Positions 1-12,189 of a DNA stretch of 64,000 nucleotides are shown here, piece by piece. The DNA is from Umbilicaria muhlenbergii (Eukaryota > Ascomycota > Lecanoromycetes > Umbilicariales > Umbilicariaceae), in the NCBI GenBank assembly GCA_000611775.1, contig KK106982.1:6628495-6692494 (forward strand). The letters are read 5' to 3'. Position 1 is the first letter of the stretch; each line of letters opens with the position of its first letter. The notes beneath the pieces were generated by a model, which was not told where the DNA came from, made no database searches, and saw nothing but the letters and a program-made list of their open reading frames with translations. The translations under genes were made by a program, and so were the position numbers.

Positions 1-1330
1 AACCGGCAATCCTACATGATCATTATGATATACTTCATTGATTGAGCCTGAACCTATCATCAAAGACTTCTGATGTTTGAGTCAGTTCATGAAAGGCACA
101 CTGAAAGGAACCTGATCATTATTCTTGATGAAGTCATTACAAGACATCATCTGCAAGGCTGAATTCTGACAATTACAACTGATAATGCATTCAATAATCA
201 GACAATGCATGAGGAGCTTGTGAAACTCTTGAGAGAGAAGAACACAGATGTAGAATTAATTCACTCTGAACATGAAAATACATTGCAGCTTGTTTCTTGT
301 CTTGCACATGTCATTCAACTTGCGCTCAAAGAACTCTTGAGTCATATAAAGATGTCATCAACAAATGATGATATCAAGAAGAACTGAACAAAGGAGGCTG
401 AGGAGAAGACAGACTTGAAGAATGAAAAATTAAAAAGTGATGTATCAATGACCTTGACAAAGATAAGTGACTCAAATGCTTTATGACAATCTTTATGATA
501 GTTCAGAATGCATTAAATATTATCAGCTTCAGATGACTTCTCACTACATCAATGCAAGTGATCAGTGAAAGGCAGTATTCTACCAGACTCAGCAAGAAAT
601 CATGATGCAGAATTTAAGTCAGAGCTTCAGCATGCAGGAAAAGAGCAGTTATGACAAGAGCAAGAATCTCAACAAGTGCTCATTGAAGCTTTTTCAGGAT
701 GTCAAGGTTCAATGAAATTCAACAAGTCATATGTGCATTCATGTGCACAAGTTAAAAGACGTCATTCATGCTTTCCTCAAGACAGATGATAGTGAATGAC
801 TGAAGCTTTTCAAGATGAAATGAAATCAAGTTGAATACTTGATTGATCTAATGAAGCCTTTCTGCATGTACATCAAGCTCATTGAGAAGACGTGTGAATT
901 GTTCATTCAGCATGTTTTTCATGTCTACAACAAACTCTTGAAGCACATCAAAACCATGAAGATCAAGCTGAAAGTAAAGTGTAAAGAGTGAAAGAAAGTT
1001 CTTTACAGAGCACTTTTCCACGCAGAGGAAAAGTTAAAGCAATATTATTTCAAAACCTACAGTAGTTTAAGTTTTTTGTATGCTCATGAATGTCTCTTGA
1101 TTCTCACAATCAAGGATGAGATCTTTCAGACGTCAAACTGAGTTGAGGCAGATTCATCATGAGACTCTTTTTATTGAGATCATCTCAAGGTGCTCTATAA
1201 TCAAAATTACAGAGATCATGATGTTGACATCATTTTTCAATGATCAGCAGTCTTTTTTTAAAGACTGAATGACTTTGATCTACTTCATCACAAATCAACA
1301 GAAGGTCATCATGATGATGATGATGAGAAT
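1..1330 (+). pseudogene. hAT transposase, decayed, N-terminus outside window
   Basis: This would be the transposase of hAT1, a DDE/RNase H-fold nuclease that cuts and joins element ends. Visible landmarks are the aspartate-bearing segment TTDNAFNNQTMHEEL (about 170-216), the CLAHVIQLALKELL segment (about 298-342) that normally follows it, the R-W-N-S-T region (about 700-725) with its Trp codon now TGA, and helical segments such as LIDLMKPFCMYIKLIEK (about 838-890) and VFHVYNKLLKHI (about 915-950). Order and spacing match fungal hAT transposases. The C-terminal dimerisation domain was not found where expected after 1,330. Nearly all in-frame stops are TGA. The family call is firm; exon limits are not. 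Confidence 0.8.
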
Positions 1331-2079
1331 AAGTTTTTATGATATCAAAATGAAGGTATGTTTATGATGATTTTTATAATAATTTCCTTTTCTTACCTCT
1401 CTGACAACATTTTTTCAAACAGTTACAGTTCAATCGCGTGAAAGTGTTTTAAGTATTTAAAAAACTTTGAAATCATCCTTTCTCAGAATTGCTCAAATGA
1501 CTTAAAATATACTTGCTGTCCCTGCTGCTGATGTTGACGTTGAATGAATATTTAACATTGCAGGCACTCATTATCATGCAAATCAGAGTCAGTCTTCCCT
1601 GAATACAATTACAGCCTTGATGATAATATGTATTCATAATCAACAAGAGAATCATCAAGTGATGATAAATATTAATCTTCTTGAGGATGACGTTGAATCA
1701 GCACAAGAGATAAAGGAAGAGATGAAAGCTTGAGAATAAAATCTGCATGAAGCTTGAGATCAACACTACATCAATGACACTGATGAAGGTGAACTTTTAA
1801 ATGCTTCAACATTTACATCATCAAGTTCTTGACTCACTCAGTGAACACAGTCATTCAAAATGCTGATGAGGGCTTTCAACTCATCAGTGAAGCACTGTTA
1901 TTCTCAGCAACAATCAGTTGCAATCATACTTAATACAGTATCAAGGTCCACACCTCATCTGAATTTCAGATTATCAGAATGATCATTTAAATGAAACTCT
2001 CAAAGTCAGTATCAATCTCTTAATCATATGATTTCTATCTTACTAAAATTTATTAAATAAGTCAGCTGAAAAGCCTTTC

Positions 2080-3830
2080 ATGTTTTCATTAACATCCTCA
2101 TCAAAGGCAGCTGCAATGATAGATCAGTATGTTGATCATGATGAGAATGAGATATCCTCAACAGAGAAAAACAGAGCAGACAGTGATGTGATAAATAATT
2201 CAGAAGAGAATGAAGATGATGAGGATGAGTATGAGCTGCTCACTCTGCTCACTTCACCTCAACTTCATGACAATAAAAAGAGAACACTTGTTCAAGAAAT
2301 GTTAACTCATCATTTTGAATTCAATACTGATCTGTAAGTCAGTTATGATAGTCTTTATGATAATCAACTTTGCAAAAACATCAAGTTTACTCTGTTATGC
2401 TTTTGCTGTTCAACTTAATATCATACATCTTTGCGCTTGTCTACCTTCATCTTATACACCTTGAATTACAAGCCAGAACTTGAGCAAAGTTATCTTTAAA
2501 GGGGGAAAGAAGGCGCTGCAACAAGTGAATCAGTACAACTTAAACAACATACTCATTCAGATAAGAAAATGCCTAAGACGCAGTGCAGAATCAAGTAAGT
2601 ATGCATTAACAAGGTATAAAACATAACAGCTAATGACTCATCTAAAATTATAAATTACATGAAGAAAAACATCCTGACAGATACACATCCTGCTTATGAT
2701 GCACTTGATACATTATAATTGCAATGCTGTATTCACTTCTTCTGCTTAAAACATCATTTTCCTCAGCATCTAGGAAAAATCTGAGTGCATATGCTGCTTA
2801 ATGATGTGGGTGAATGATACCTGTCACACAACATCAATACTAAAAAGATACATCATGTCACCACTTGATCTCTTTACTTGATGTGTCTCATGCAGCTTCA
2901 GAGGTCACATCTGATTCAAAGGGCATCTTAAAGACACTGAACTCAACTGAAGTTGAAGAAGACTCTTTATTATATATATTCAACACACTGAAATCAACAA
3001 CTTCATCCTTAGCAAGAGATATGAATCAGTATATGCAAGACATCATGATTTAACTACTGAAACCTGCCAGGGCTTTATATGACTTGAAGAATGTGTTATA
3101 ATCTTATCAATGACACTCTGCTGCTCTGATGATTGAAAGAGAGACAACTCTGATACTAAAATTGAATTCATGATTGAAATGTGTAAACTGAACGCACCTA
3201 CTACTATGATTGAGTATCAGGCGTTATAATAAGTGAGAAGCATGAGTATGAGAAAGCCCTCAGAAGCATATTAATGAATTTAAAAAAAACACTTATCTGT
3301 TTAACTGTAATTATAATAATGAGAGGACACGGTCCTGAGATCAACCTTAAATATTCAGTAGATATGTATTTAGTGTGAACTCAGGTTGAAAGTCTGATGT
3401 GAATGACTGCTGCTGCTATTAATGAACAGCAGATCCCTTGAAAGGTACAGTTCAATGAGTAAATAAAAACAGAAAAGCATCATCAATCTTGTTTAACTGT
3501 GATAAAGAAGATATAACTTTATATTTAATTTCAACATCAATTCTGTGTAGTAATTGAACTTCAATGATCACATCAAGAGGCAGAAAATATTACTCTGCTC
3601 AACAACTCTGGTCACTGTATCAACTAAAATGATGATGCTATGACGTAGTTAAATCTTGTGTTATATTCAGGAGGATGTATTGAGTATACTGATGATGAAT
3701 TATATTTATAAATAACTTCTATTTGCACAGGAGCTCTGCAGCTGATGTATTTATAATATTAAAGCAGCAATTCAAACTTATAATTCTCAGAGGCATATAT
3801 GCAGACTATTATAAAAACTATCATAAAGAT
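2080..3830 (+). other. hAT1 3' segment with unassigned coding-like stretches
   Basis: An 85-codon open frame (2080-2337) is acidic (runs of E and D near its middle) and could be a tail of the transposase or part of a second gene. Another open stretch (2865-3053) continues, past TGA codons, into LLKPARALYDLKN-like sequence to about 3,240. That has a faint look of a copia reverse transcriptase but is too weak to call. The segment lies between the hAT transposase and the hAT terminal block, so it may be a second gene of the element, as in hAT2 at 45 kb. No function is proposed. Confidence 0.35.
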
Positions 3831-3845
3831 TATCATAACTATTTG

Positions 3846-3996
3846 TATGTACTGAGTTAACTCAGAATTTTCTGAGTTTGAGTTAAATGAGTTGAGTTTT
3901 TTCTGAGTTGAGTTTCAATATGTATAACTCACCTCAAAACCCAACTCAAACTCAACTCAAACCCAAACTCACTGAGTAAAACCCAACCCATGGTGC
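3846..3996. repeat. GAGTT-rich palindromic terminal block of hAT1
   Basis: About 150 bp made of GAGTTGAGTTT-like units in the left half and the complementary AACTCAAACTC-like units in the right half, so the block can fold into an imperfect hairpin. On the reverse strand the right half reads GGGTTGGGTTTTACTC, a style seen in terminal and subterminal repeats of many hAT elements. The two halves differ mainly by GGG versus GAG, which fits the C-to-T decay seen elsewhere. It is internal and palindromic, so it is not a telomere. Confidence 0.6.
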
Positions 3997-4019
3997 AGCG
4001 TACAATGATGAACATCACA

Positions 4020-6530
4020 TACAGTTGAAGTCACAGCTTTAGCTGTTGTAAAACATCTTGAAGCTGCTCACTGACAATACAATCAATAGATCCTTGTCTG
4101 ACTTCAGAGGTGTTATCAATCTCTGGTGTTTATGATGATGTTACATCATTCATTTGAACATGCATTACTTCATTCTTCACAGTAGCAGATTTGCCGGCTT
4201 TCATGATGTTAAGCTCTCTTAGATGAGAAGATGCAAGTGATGATATTACATCACAGTCTGTTCTTTTCTTCAGTGACTTTTTTGCTTTATTGTCTATTGC
4301 TTCATCCTGAGTAGTAGTAGGAACATCAGCTTGTGAGGCATTAACATCTTCAAAGTGTGAAGATGCAAGTGATGATATCACATCACTCTTCATTCTTTCT
4401 TCTGAGGTATCAGAGTTCTTGAAATGTTCTCACAGCTTTGTGTGATCAAAGAAAGTTAAGAAAATATCTCTGTTAATCACAAATGCTGTCACCTCTGAGC
4501 TTGACATTGCATGAATCTGAGGCAGGAAGAAGTCATTTCTAGTGATTTAAAAGATCTGCTCAAAAGACCTTTCACAGCAGCGCTCAACTGAAACATCAGA
4601 GGATGCTAAAAAACTCTTTAAAGAAGAAGCACATTGTTCTGAAGGACTGATACTTAGAAGAACCTCACATATGCTGTGCACAAAAGCCTTTAAATCATTA
4701 TTGAGGCTGTAAAAGGCTTCTGGTTGAACCTGACATAAGAAGTCTGTTATCATACTTGTATCAGAATCTCTTAAGAGTGTGATCAGCTCTTCTGACCTGA
4801 ACTTAAGATGATCAGCCAAGTTAGTGAGCTTTTGTCAGATTCATTCATTCATAGGCTTGATGCTCAGTTTTGATTTCTCAGAGTCTTTTCATGAGGCCAC
4901 TTGAACTAGATCTGAAAAGTGTCATCAGACAAAAAGTCATAATTGCTGATAAGCAGACTTTAATGCATGTGAAGATGCATCTGAAGCACTTACAAACCTC
5001 ATGTCAGTATCTGTAAGTTGAATCTGAAGTGTTTCTGAGCCATCAAGTGTTTGTAAAAGTGCGTGCTGAATTGAGCCCTTGAAACATGTCAGCAGAAGAC
5101 AGCTCATCATCTTTGCATATGATTCAAGCCACTTGATATCCTCAATAAATGTATGAAGTGATGAGAGTATATGCTTGACCTCTTGCAATCTCTGTAAAAT
5201 CACAGACTGAGTGCCTGTTTCTGTGATCATTGAGAACAGTATTTGTTGACTCATTTGCTCTTCAACAAAGATACAGTCTTCTTGAGAGGTGCTTGAGTTT
5301 CACATCTGCAGATGCTGAACAGTTTTAAAGTTTATGAGTGATATAACTTCTTGATTATCAGCAACAAGTCTCCCTCACTGAAGCTTGATATGATGAATGT
5401 AATTGCATAACTTCTGAGCCTGTAAGTGAGTGCTCCTTCAAGGATGATATCACTGACCTCTGAACACTTAAGATTAAGAATCTGATTGAAAGTATCAATT
5501 TGCAAAGCTGGCCAGAGACTGACAAAGGGTAGTAACTCATTCAACTCTTGTTTAAATGACTGAAGATCATCTCACTTCTGCAGCATTCTTATGTCTTTTC
5601 TCTTGCATTCTGACAGTCTTATTAGTCAGTGATCAACTTCTGTCTGATTTTGCTTCTTTTGGTGATGGCGGAGGTTTTGAAAAATGTTGTCATCACAAAA
5701 GTTCAAAGAGTTTGAGTATTCTTTTCATATGTTTAGAAGGGTTGACCCTGTGATCTTTGTGCAAAGCAGTCAAACATGTTTTTTTTCACTCTGTGATGAG
5801 TTTATGATACTTATCAGCGGAGTAGAAGTTCACAGTTCATCACTTGTCTCTTAATGACAATATTTTAGATGCTGCAGCAATGTGATGTCTTTCATGTATA
5901 CAGGTAAGAACCTTCTCTTCAAACTTAAGCAAAGATGATGTTTAACATGAATGCAATTGATCAGGCTGCACTTCTGAGGATTGTTGAATCATGATGTTCA
6001 GCTCCTTCACATTGATGATTATTGAAATATGATGCTCTGAGTCTAGTCTTAGACATCTTTCAAGTTCAAAAATCTTCTTCAATCTTGCAACATTTCTATC
6101 ATCTAGTGTTCAGGCTTCAGGGAGATTTTCATTCTCATGCTTAAAGCAGAGGTTTCTTAGTCTCACTTTTGCAGTTTTTAAAAAAAAGGTCTTTTTCTTT
6201 ATAAAACAATGTAACTCTTCTGCACTTTTGAAAATCATGTTATTATTATTCACAGTAGTACCTCAGTTGTCAGAATAGCACTGAAAGATTGTGCACATCA
6301 CAAAAGCAAATGTTGTCATTCTATTCTTCAGAATTTGTTGTGAGGCATTTTCTTCTCAGAGGTGTATAAGTTTTGAAACCCTTCTGCTTGTTTCATCTCA
6401 ACTTTTTTAAGTATGAAACAATCTTTCTTTAGGACCTGTACTTTGTTTTGTGTGTAGTTATTCTGCCGCTGTTTGAGAGAAACAATTCATACATAAAGCT
6501 CTCAATAACTCTAGCTCTGTGAACATACTG
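4020..6530 (-). pseudogene. DUF3723-family protein, decayed
   Basis: Read on the reverse strand, a long protein appears in which most breaks are TGA. Near its start are MYELFLSNSGRITTHK-like sequence (about 6,500) and the segment LDDRNVARLKKIFELERCLR (about 6,100), characteristic in my memory of DUF3723 proteins. Later come ALQIDTFNQILNLKCSE (about 5,500), FIEDIKWLESYAKMM (about 5,130) and FKGSIQHALLQ (about 5,060), then the C-terminal LGFRSEEL-like and FLCQVQPEAFYSLNNDL segments (4,820-4,690). The tail (4,393-4,130) is polar and holds a repeated DVISSLASSH. The biochemical role of DUF3723 is unknown, but these genes are frequent passengers of Starship transposons. The PLP gene starts divergently about 200 bp away, which fits that setting. 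Confidence 0.75.
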
Positions 6531-6713
6531 TTGTTGTTCAATTACCTTTTACAATTAAACATGAGTTCATGTGAGCATATCACCTGGCTGTGACTTACCA
6601 GAAAGGAAGAAGTGTGCATTCAACATAATGATCAAATTGAATAAATAATGCAGACAATGATCAATCCTGCAAGTTAATACTCATCTCTTATCTTTTTCCT
6701 TGATCACAAGGCA

Positions 6714-9700
6714 ATGAACCTAGCCCTTTCAGAGATTTTCCACAATAACAACATCAAAAGAGGCTGCAGAGACGGCTTAATCAATCTTCATGTGAACACA
6801 TTTACAAATGATTCTGACAATCCTATCTTGTTCACTGACAGTGACTCATTTACGCAAATTCTGCCACGCGTGAGTTCAGAGATATGTCATAAAGCTGAGA
6901 TGATTTTGATCACCTGAATCAACCCCCCTCTGTACTCAGTGCAGGATATTTTTTATGCTTGATTACTTTTTCTCTTCAGTGATGTTATCTGCATCTTTGC
7001 TGATGATTTCAGTGAAGTTGATCAAGTCACACAGTATTTAATAACTTGAGCTATCATCAGCAGTAGATTCAGTGTTTCACAGAGAACTCAATCATGAATA
7101 ATCATTATCATCACTCAGCAGATCACAAGTGCTACTCATTATGTACTTAAGATTGAGAATCTTCACTTCAATTTGCATCAATCAAATCTCTGTATCTTTG
7201 TATTCATCAAGTTATTGCACCTTGCAGGTGATCATCTTTCTTCATTGATTCATCATCACTGACTAAAAGAGGTTCTGTTAAATGAGGCAGATACCTCATG
7301 AGTCAATCAGCTTCAACTTTGAACTCTTTTCTCTGTTACTCATTTACAAGCTTTCTTTCATCACGCTCTTCATCATCTTTCACAATTTGTTACACAACCG
7401 TTTAACTTCATTAAAGTCAGCCAGATAAGCAATGATATCTTGAAAGATTACTCACATCATCTCATCACATTTCTTGGCCTCAGCTTTAAGTATAAACTGT
7501 CATATGATAATGTTGCATACTTCATCACCTTCAGTATATTCCTGGATGCCTTTTCATCAGAGATGCACAATGCATGATTTTTAAACTTCTATGCAAATGT
7601 TGAACTGACTGAGACAAGTTTTTGAGCTTAGTGCAGTACTGAAGGAACTGTACAAAAGTCATTGTTTAAAAACCTTACAGAGAGCTAATGATTTCTCAAG
7701 CTTTGCTGAACAACAGTACAAGTGCATTGAAAATCATGTCATCATCATGTTCTCAGCTTTTGAAATAGGCTACACAACTTCAGCAGAATTACACATTGAC
7801 AATCTGAGCAACAGGACAGAGCAATGACTTTAATTAAAAATAAATACAACATGTCTTTTTTGTCTTCATTGAAAACCAGAACATGTTCTCACCTGTGAAC
7901 ATGTAATATGTGACTGCTGTGTGAAGATTTTTGGCAGTGCTATCTCTGAGGTGAAGCTTCATTTCAAATTGTCTGCATGTATAATGTGCAATATCAAAGG
8001 TTCTCTGATAGTCAGAGTGCACCCTCTCACAGCTGAGGTGTAAATCTTAAGCATTGATGATGACAGCATCTGAGGGATCATACCTCTGAAATTTCTAAGC
8101 CTTTTGCAGGAGGTCATAAGTTCAAGATGCTGAGTACAAAGTCTGATTGACCTTGCAGTCAGAACTAACTCAGGTGAGTCTGTCTGAGGTGAAGTGTATC
8201 ACAACACTCATGCAGAAGCAGAAGACCTCATTGTACTGAGTTTATTCCTTCAGAGCTGAGAAGTGTCTCACTGCACATGAGTCTTTGACAAACTTATTCA
8301 CAGATTCTTTAACTCATTCAGGAAGACATCTCAGTTAATTCTGAGTTATCTTTATGATCTTTTCTGCTGCTGACTTCATGATGATCATTATGATGTTGCA
8401 GCTTTGAAAGCGTCTTTATGAGACAGTTTTGGTACTCATCACTGCATGTTTAACAATAACAGACTCACTCTGTCTGGTACTAAAGTGATTGTAACAGCTA
8501 CAACAATATCTGATGCTTCAGCATTTGTTTTTTCAAACTATAATGATAAGGAACCTTGATGAAAGGATTATGATAAGACAGTCTTTCAGGTAATCAAGTA
8601 CAATGATGCAACAGCTTATTTATGCCTGCTAAGCTACAAGCATATACAACTGCAAGAGGTTCAAGATGAACCATATGTGTGAGAAGCATAAGTTTACAGA
8701 AATAACTCACTAGTGTTGCACTCACTGACATGATTAGTGAATGAGCTACATCAGCAGCATCAGTGTAAGTGTGACATAAAAGTCATTGTCTGTTCTGAAG
8801 AAAACAACTGACAGCAACAGTTTATTCAAGTCAGCTTATATCTCAGTCATTGAGTCATTTCAGGATGACGGCTTAAAGCACAACAATTTCATCAATTTAG
8901 CGCTTTGAGAATGTTGTCAAATATGATCATTAAAAACTTCCTCAGATGTTGTCTTATCACTCAGTACTGACACTGAGGCTGAGACACGGTCACTGAGAGC
9001 ATCACATTTTCAACATGTTTTCAATGACAGCTTTGTTCCTTGACTTTGTTGCTCATTCATGTCTTCTTTAAGTGGTGAATTTACCTGAAGAGAGCTCAAA
9101 AACCGTCTTGAGGACAAAAACAGAGCAGACTTTTTCAGGTTTAATATTACACTCACAGGTTAAGAACCTCAGCTTGATGATATCTCTCATATGAAGAAAC
9201 TTCATGAAGTGATACATCTGCAGTTAAATGACAAGCAAAAGTGAAGTAATACAGCAACTGCATTATTATCTGCAGTATTCTTCTTTGAACTGTGCAGCCT
9301 TCCTAAGTATCATTCAGGGCTATATCAGTGCTATGAGTTAATTTGATGTCACAATGACAGCATTGCTGTTCTTGATGCTCTTACAAGGCTTCATAATAAT
9401 CAGCTTGAATTTACAACAGACACTGAGATACTTAGCATCTTGCAAAAGGACAATATATGCAGTGCTTGTCATCAATACTGCAGATATGTCATGTTTTATA
9501 CTCATGATCTCAGTGACATTGTCACAGTCTACATCAAGCTGAACGCTCATCAACAGAGAAAGATAAGTGGATTTTCTCAAAGCATGATGTGATTCATTAA
9601 ACAGCAACAGCTTGATGCCAAATTCAGTTTACCTGATCATGAAATCTCAAGTGCATTGAGATGTCATGTCTGTGAAGAATTACAGCATAAGAGTGAAGAG

Positions 9701-9780
9701 CTGATGTGAAAAAGAAAGTCAAAGAAGATCATGCAGACAACTTACAAAAAGCAGCAGTTACTAATAAGTGTCAGTGTATG
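6714..9780 (+). pseudogene. RING-like plus patatin-like phospholipase (PLP), decayed
   Basis: A large fungal patatin-type lipid acyl hydrolase. The N-terminal third (6,714-7,840) is the GTPase-like region of this family, with DSDNPILFTDSDSFTQ near the start. Next is a Cys-rich finger (7,852-7,990) with C-x2-C, CEHVICDCC and a later C-x2-C. The patatin core begins at about 8,040: the glycine-rich oxyanion box reads SIDDDSI-stop-G (8,051-8,077) where SIDGGGIRG is expected. The nucleophile elbow reads RTNSGE (8,160-8,177) for GTSSGG, so the catalytic Ser is Asn. The Asp of the DG motif survives in FQDDGLKHNN (about 8,857). An intron probably lies between 8,590 and about 8,790. The C-terminal helical region runs to 9,780. 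About 1,000 residues, as in intact relatives. Confidence 0.88.
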
Positions 9781-10555
9781 ACATGCAGCTTGTTTATGAA
9801 TAATTTACTGATCTTATCTTCTTTGTTGAGTTTGCCTTGAGGCAGTAGTCAGTCTGGCGCAGAGTCTTAGGGTTAACTTGTCATGTTATATATTAAATCA
9901 TGTAATTATTATCTACAGTCAGAACATGTGACCTGGCAGATATAAAAGAGCTTCATGATGATTTAAAATATTTAAAGTGCTTAAAACTTACATGAAAAGA
10001 CAGCTCTTCAGTATTTCCTGAAGCATTAACTTGTTCTCTGATCTTTCTCAAGGTTTTCAGTGATTGAATATATGATCTTCATCAAGTTCTATTGTCAATT
10101 AGCATGATCTCATGAAGGTCATTGACTGTAATAAGTTCACATCAATTCACCTGAGGTAGCTGTAGATGATGCTTAAGAATCCTGTGTTTATTTCTCAATT
10201 CCTCATTGTGTCTTTTGAGTCAATGATTGCGTGAGATCTTAAACTTGATGAGTTAATAAACTGTTGTTGCTTTAGCCTGTAGTAGCTTAGTAGAAGATTG
10301 ATTAAGAGCTTTAAAAATTATTATTATCTATGATACTCACTGCTTCACTGATCACAGTCAATCAGCCAAAAGGCGTCTTTTGTGAAGGTCATAAATAACA
10401 GTATAAGTTTAAATTCTATTGATGCTAAATAATGATTTAAATTGATTTTGTGACTGTTTCTTCCCTACATATGAATAATAATATTGTGTGATAGTGCTGA
10501 ACTGTGCAACACTGTTAGATTAACTCTGAAGTATGAGTAATGCCTGCTGAAATCC
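9781..10555. other. Intergenic, no gene seen
   Basis: AT-rich sequence downstream of the PLP gene. Both strands carry stops in all frames and no motif or repeat stood out. Confidence 0.5.
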
Positions 10556-10559
10556 TTGA

Positions 10560-11490
10560 GTAAACATACAGGACCCGGAGCGCTGAATCAATTAAAAAGG
10601 CAATGATATGACTGCATCAGCAGTGTAAGATTAAATAGCAGGGTTGAAACTTTCTGCTATCAGTCACAGGTATATCTGGCTGCCGTTGAGCTTACTCACA
10701 AGAGATTAAACTTTAAGTATGATATCTTCATAACACTTTTATTTTTATGATTAGATTCCTTCATAGACCAAATCTCAGACTTCTTCAAAAGTGAGAATCA
10801 CAAACTTTTCAGCACCCTCACCCCCGTCATGCTTTAAACATTCACCAAGTGAAGAGAGGAGCAGCTTGACAAGAAAGTGACTGAGAATGAAATGCACAAA
10901 AACCCTCATCTCCCTTCATGTTTTCAAACCTCTCACAGCAATGTCAGTCTGAAATGCTTTCCTCATCATGAAAGATTCAATTGAGGACAGCGTGAATGAG
11001 GAATGAAGTAATGAGAGCCTCAAGAGTTGCTGCACTCTTTCTCTGATAATAAGTCAGTCCATGGTGAAAAACTTCTCAGGGCTTAAAAATGTATTTACTT
11101 TCTCAAGTACTGTGAGTTCTTCAGCTTCAACACTCATTACAGCTTGAAAGTCTCTCACATACTTGCTTTGCTGCATGAGTTAACTGTTCACTGTGAAGAT
11201 GTTTTACTCAGTTGTGTCATCTCACAAGTCAGAAATTTTTTTACTCTTCTTAAGCTTACATCATACTGTGATCAAGCTCTGAGTCACAGTTGTCTGCTTC
11301 TTACTTTTCAGGTGAAGAATCTCAGTACATGCTTCATGACTTGCTTTCCTTGATGCAAAATATAGAACAATAACGTGCTCAAACTCTGTTCATGGCACAG
11401 GCATTTTCAGTGATGCATTATATGTGAGGGAAGGAGAATTGAATGACAAACACTGCAGAGCTTCTAAATAACTTTATATGCTTAAAACAT
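10560..11490 (+). pseudogene. Unrecognised protein, decayed
   Basis: One plus-strand frame stays coherent for about 300 codons when TGA is ignored. Open pieces include KVSHILALLHELTVHCEDV and VRNFFTLLKLTSYCDQAL (11,144-11,353). The segment SFIDQISDFFKSENHKLFS (about 10,760) and TFTKWREEQLDKKVTEN-like sequence precede them. The clustering of TGA as the almost sole stop is the same mark seen in the recognisable genes, which argues that this was coding. I do not recognise the family. Confidence 0.4.
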
Positions 11491-11559
11491 AACAGCAGAG
11501 GACCCTGTAGGTCACACAAGCTACAGGTTTTCCTCTTTGATCTCACTCAAGTCATCACA

Positions 11560-12180
11560 ACTACTAGCTTTGCTCTCTGAAGTCTTCACACAATTCTTCA
11601 ACAAAACTCCTGGTTTTCCTTCTACCTCACTCATAATGACTGTTCACTGGCGTAAAAATTGCTGTAATTCTTCAAGGTAGGTTGTATGATCTTTTAAAGT
11701 TCTTTTTAAATTAACAAGACCTTCAATATGCTGCAGCTTTTGAATCAACATACTGAGTCATCATCTTCAACCTGAAAGTGTTTCTTAGCTGAGCTCTGTA
11801 GGAAGTGTCAGATTAATGAAAAACTTACTTGAGTTTCAGTTGCTGAATATGAAGATGCACATCACACAGAGATGAACTTATGCTGTATGAATTCTCACTC
11901 AAGAGTGATGCAGCTTTCAATACTTCAACATCTGAGGTTTTCTCTGCTGTTGATATGTTGTCATATTTAGAAAAGATTAAGTAGTAATTCTCTTAATAAG
12001 CTTCCTGCTTCTCTGTCATGAAAGGCTGATTCAGCTGCTGCTCAAAGTTAAAGTTTCAATTAAGCTCACTGATTGCATGATCTTCTGTCATGCTTTTCAT
12101 ATCATCTAGAAAGTATCTTCAAGTTTCATCATCAAGGAAGTTCATCCTGCCTTTATTGCTTATGCACATGAAGAGAGGTG
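11560..12180 (-). pseudogene. Unrecognised protein, decayed
   Basis: On the reverse strand a mostly helical, polar sequence can be read with few breaks: MNFLDDET (about 12,145), then NFNFEQQLNQPFMTEKQEAY (about 12,060), KYDNISTAEKTSDVEVLKAA and LCDVHLHIQQLKLK (about 11,840). A GTAAGT donor follows directly, suggesting an intron. No known domain is recognised. Confidence 0.4.
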
Positions 12181-12189
12181 TGAAAGCTG

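Larger units (their letters stand above)
1..3998 (+). mobile_element. hAT-family DNA transposon (hAT1), right part
   Basis: The stretch holds the middle and C-terminal part of a hAT transposase (1-1330), then a poorly conserved coding-like stretch, and ends in a palindromic GAGTT-rich block typical of hAT termini. The left end lies outside the window, so the target duplication cannot be tested. The right edge is set near 3,998, where the repeat block stops just before the reverse-strand DUF3723 gene. A 20-bp motif (TTATGAYARTCTTTATGATA) recurs at 481-500, 2343-2362 and, inverted, at 3819-3838, tying the three parts into one element. Coding decay is heavy, mostly TGA at Trp positions. Confidence 0.65.

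Noticed and set aside
2500-3240. Copia-type reverse transcriptase fossil
   Set aside because: Only a short ALYDLK-like phrase suggests it; no catalytic-site neighbourhood, integrase or LTR pair was found.
3846-3996. Telomere or interstitial telomeric repeat
   Set aside because: Units are mixed, palindromic and lie at the end of a hAT element; there is no regular TTAGGG-type array.
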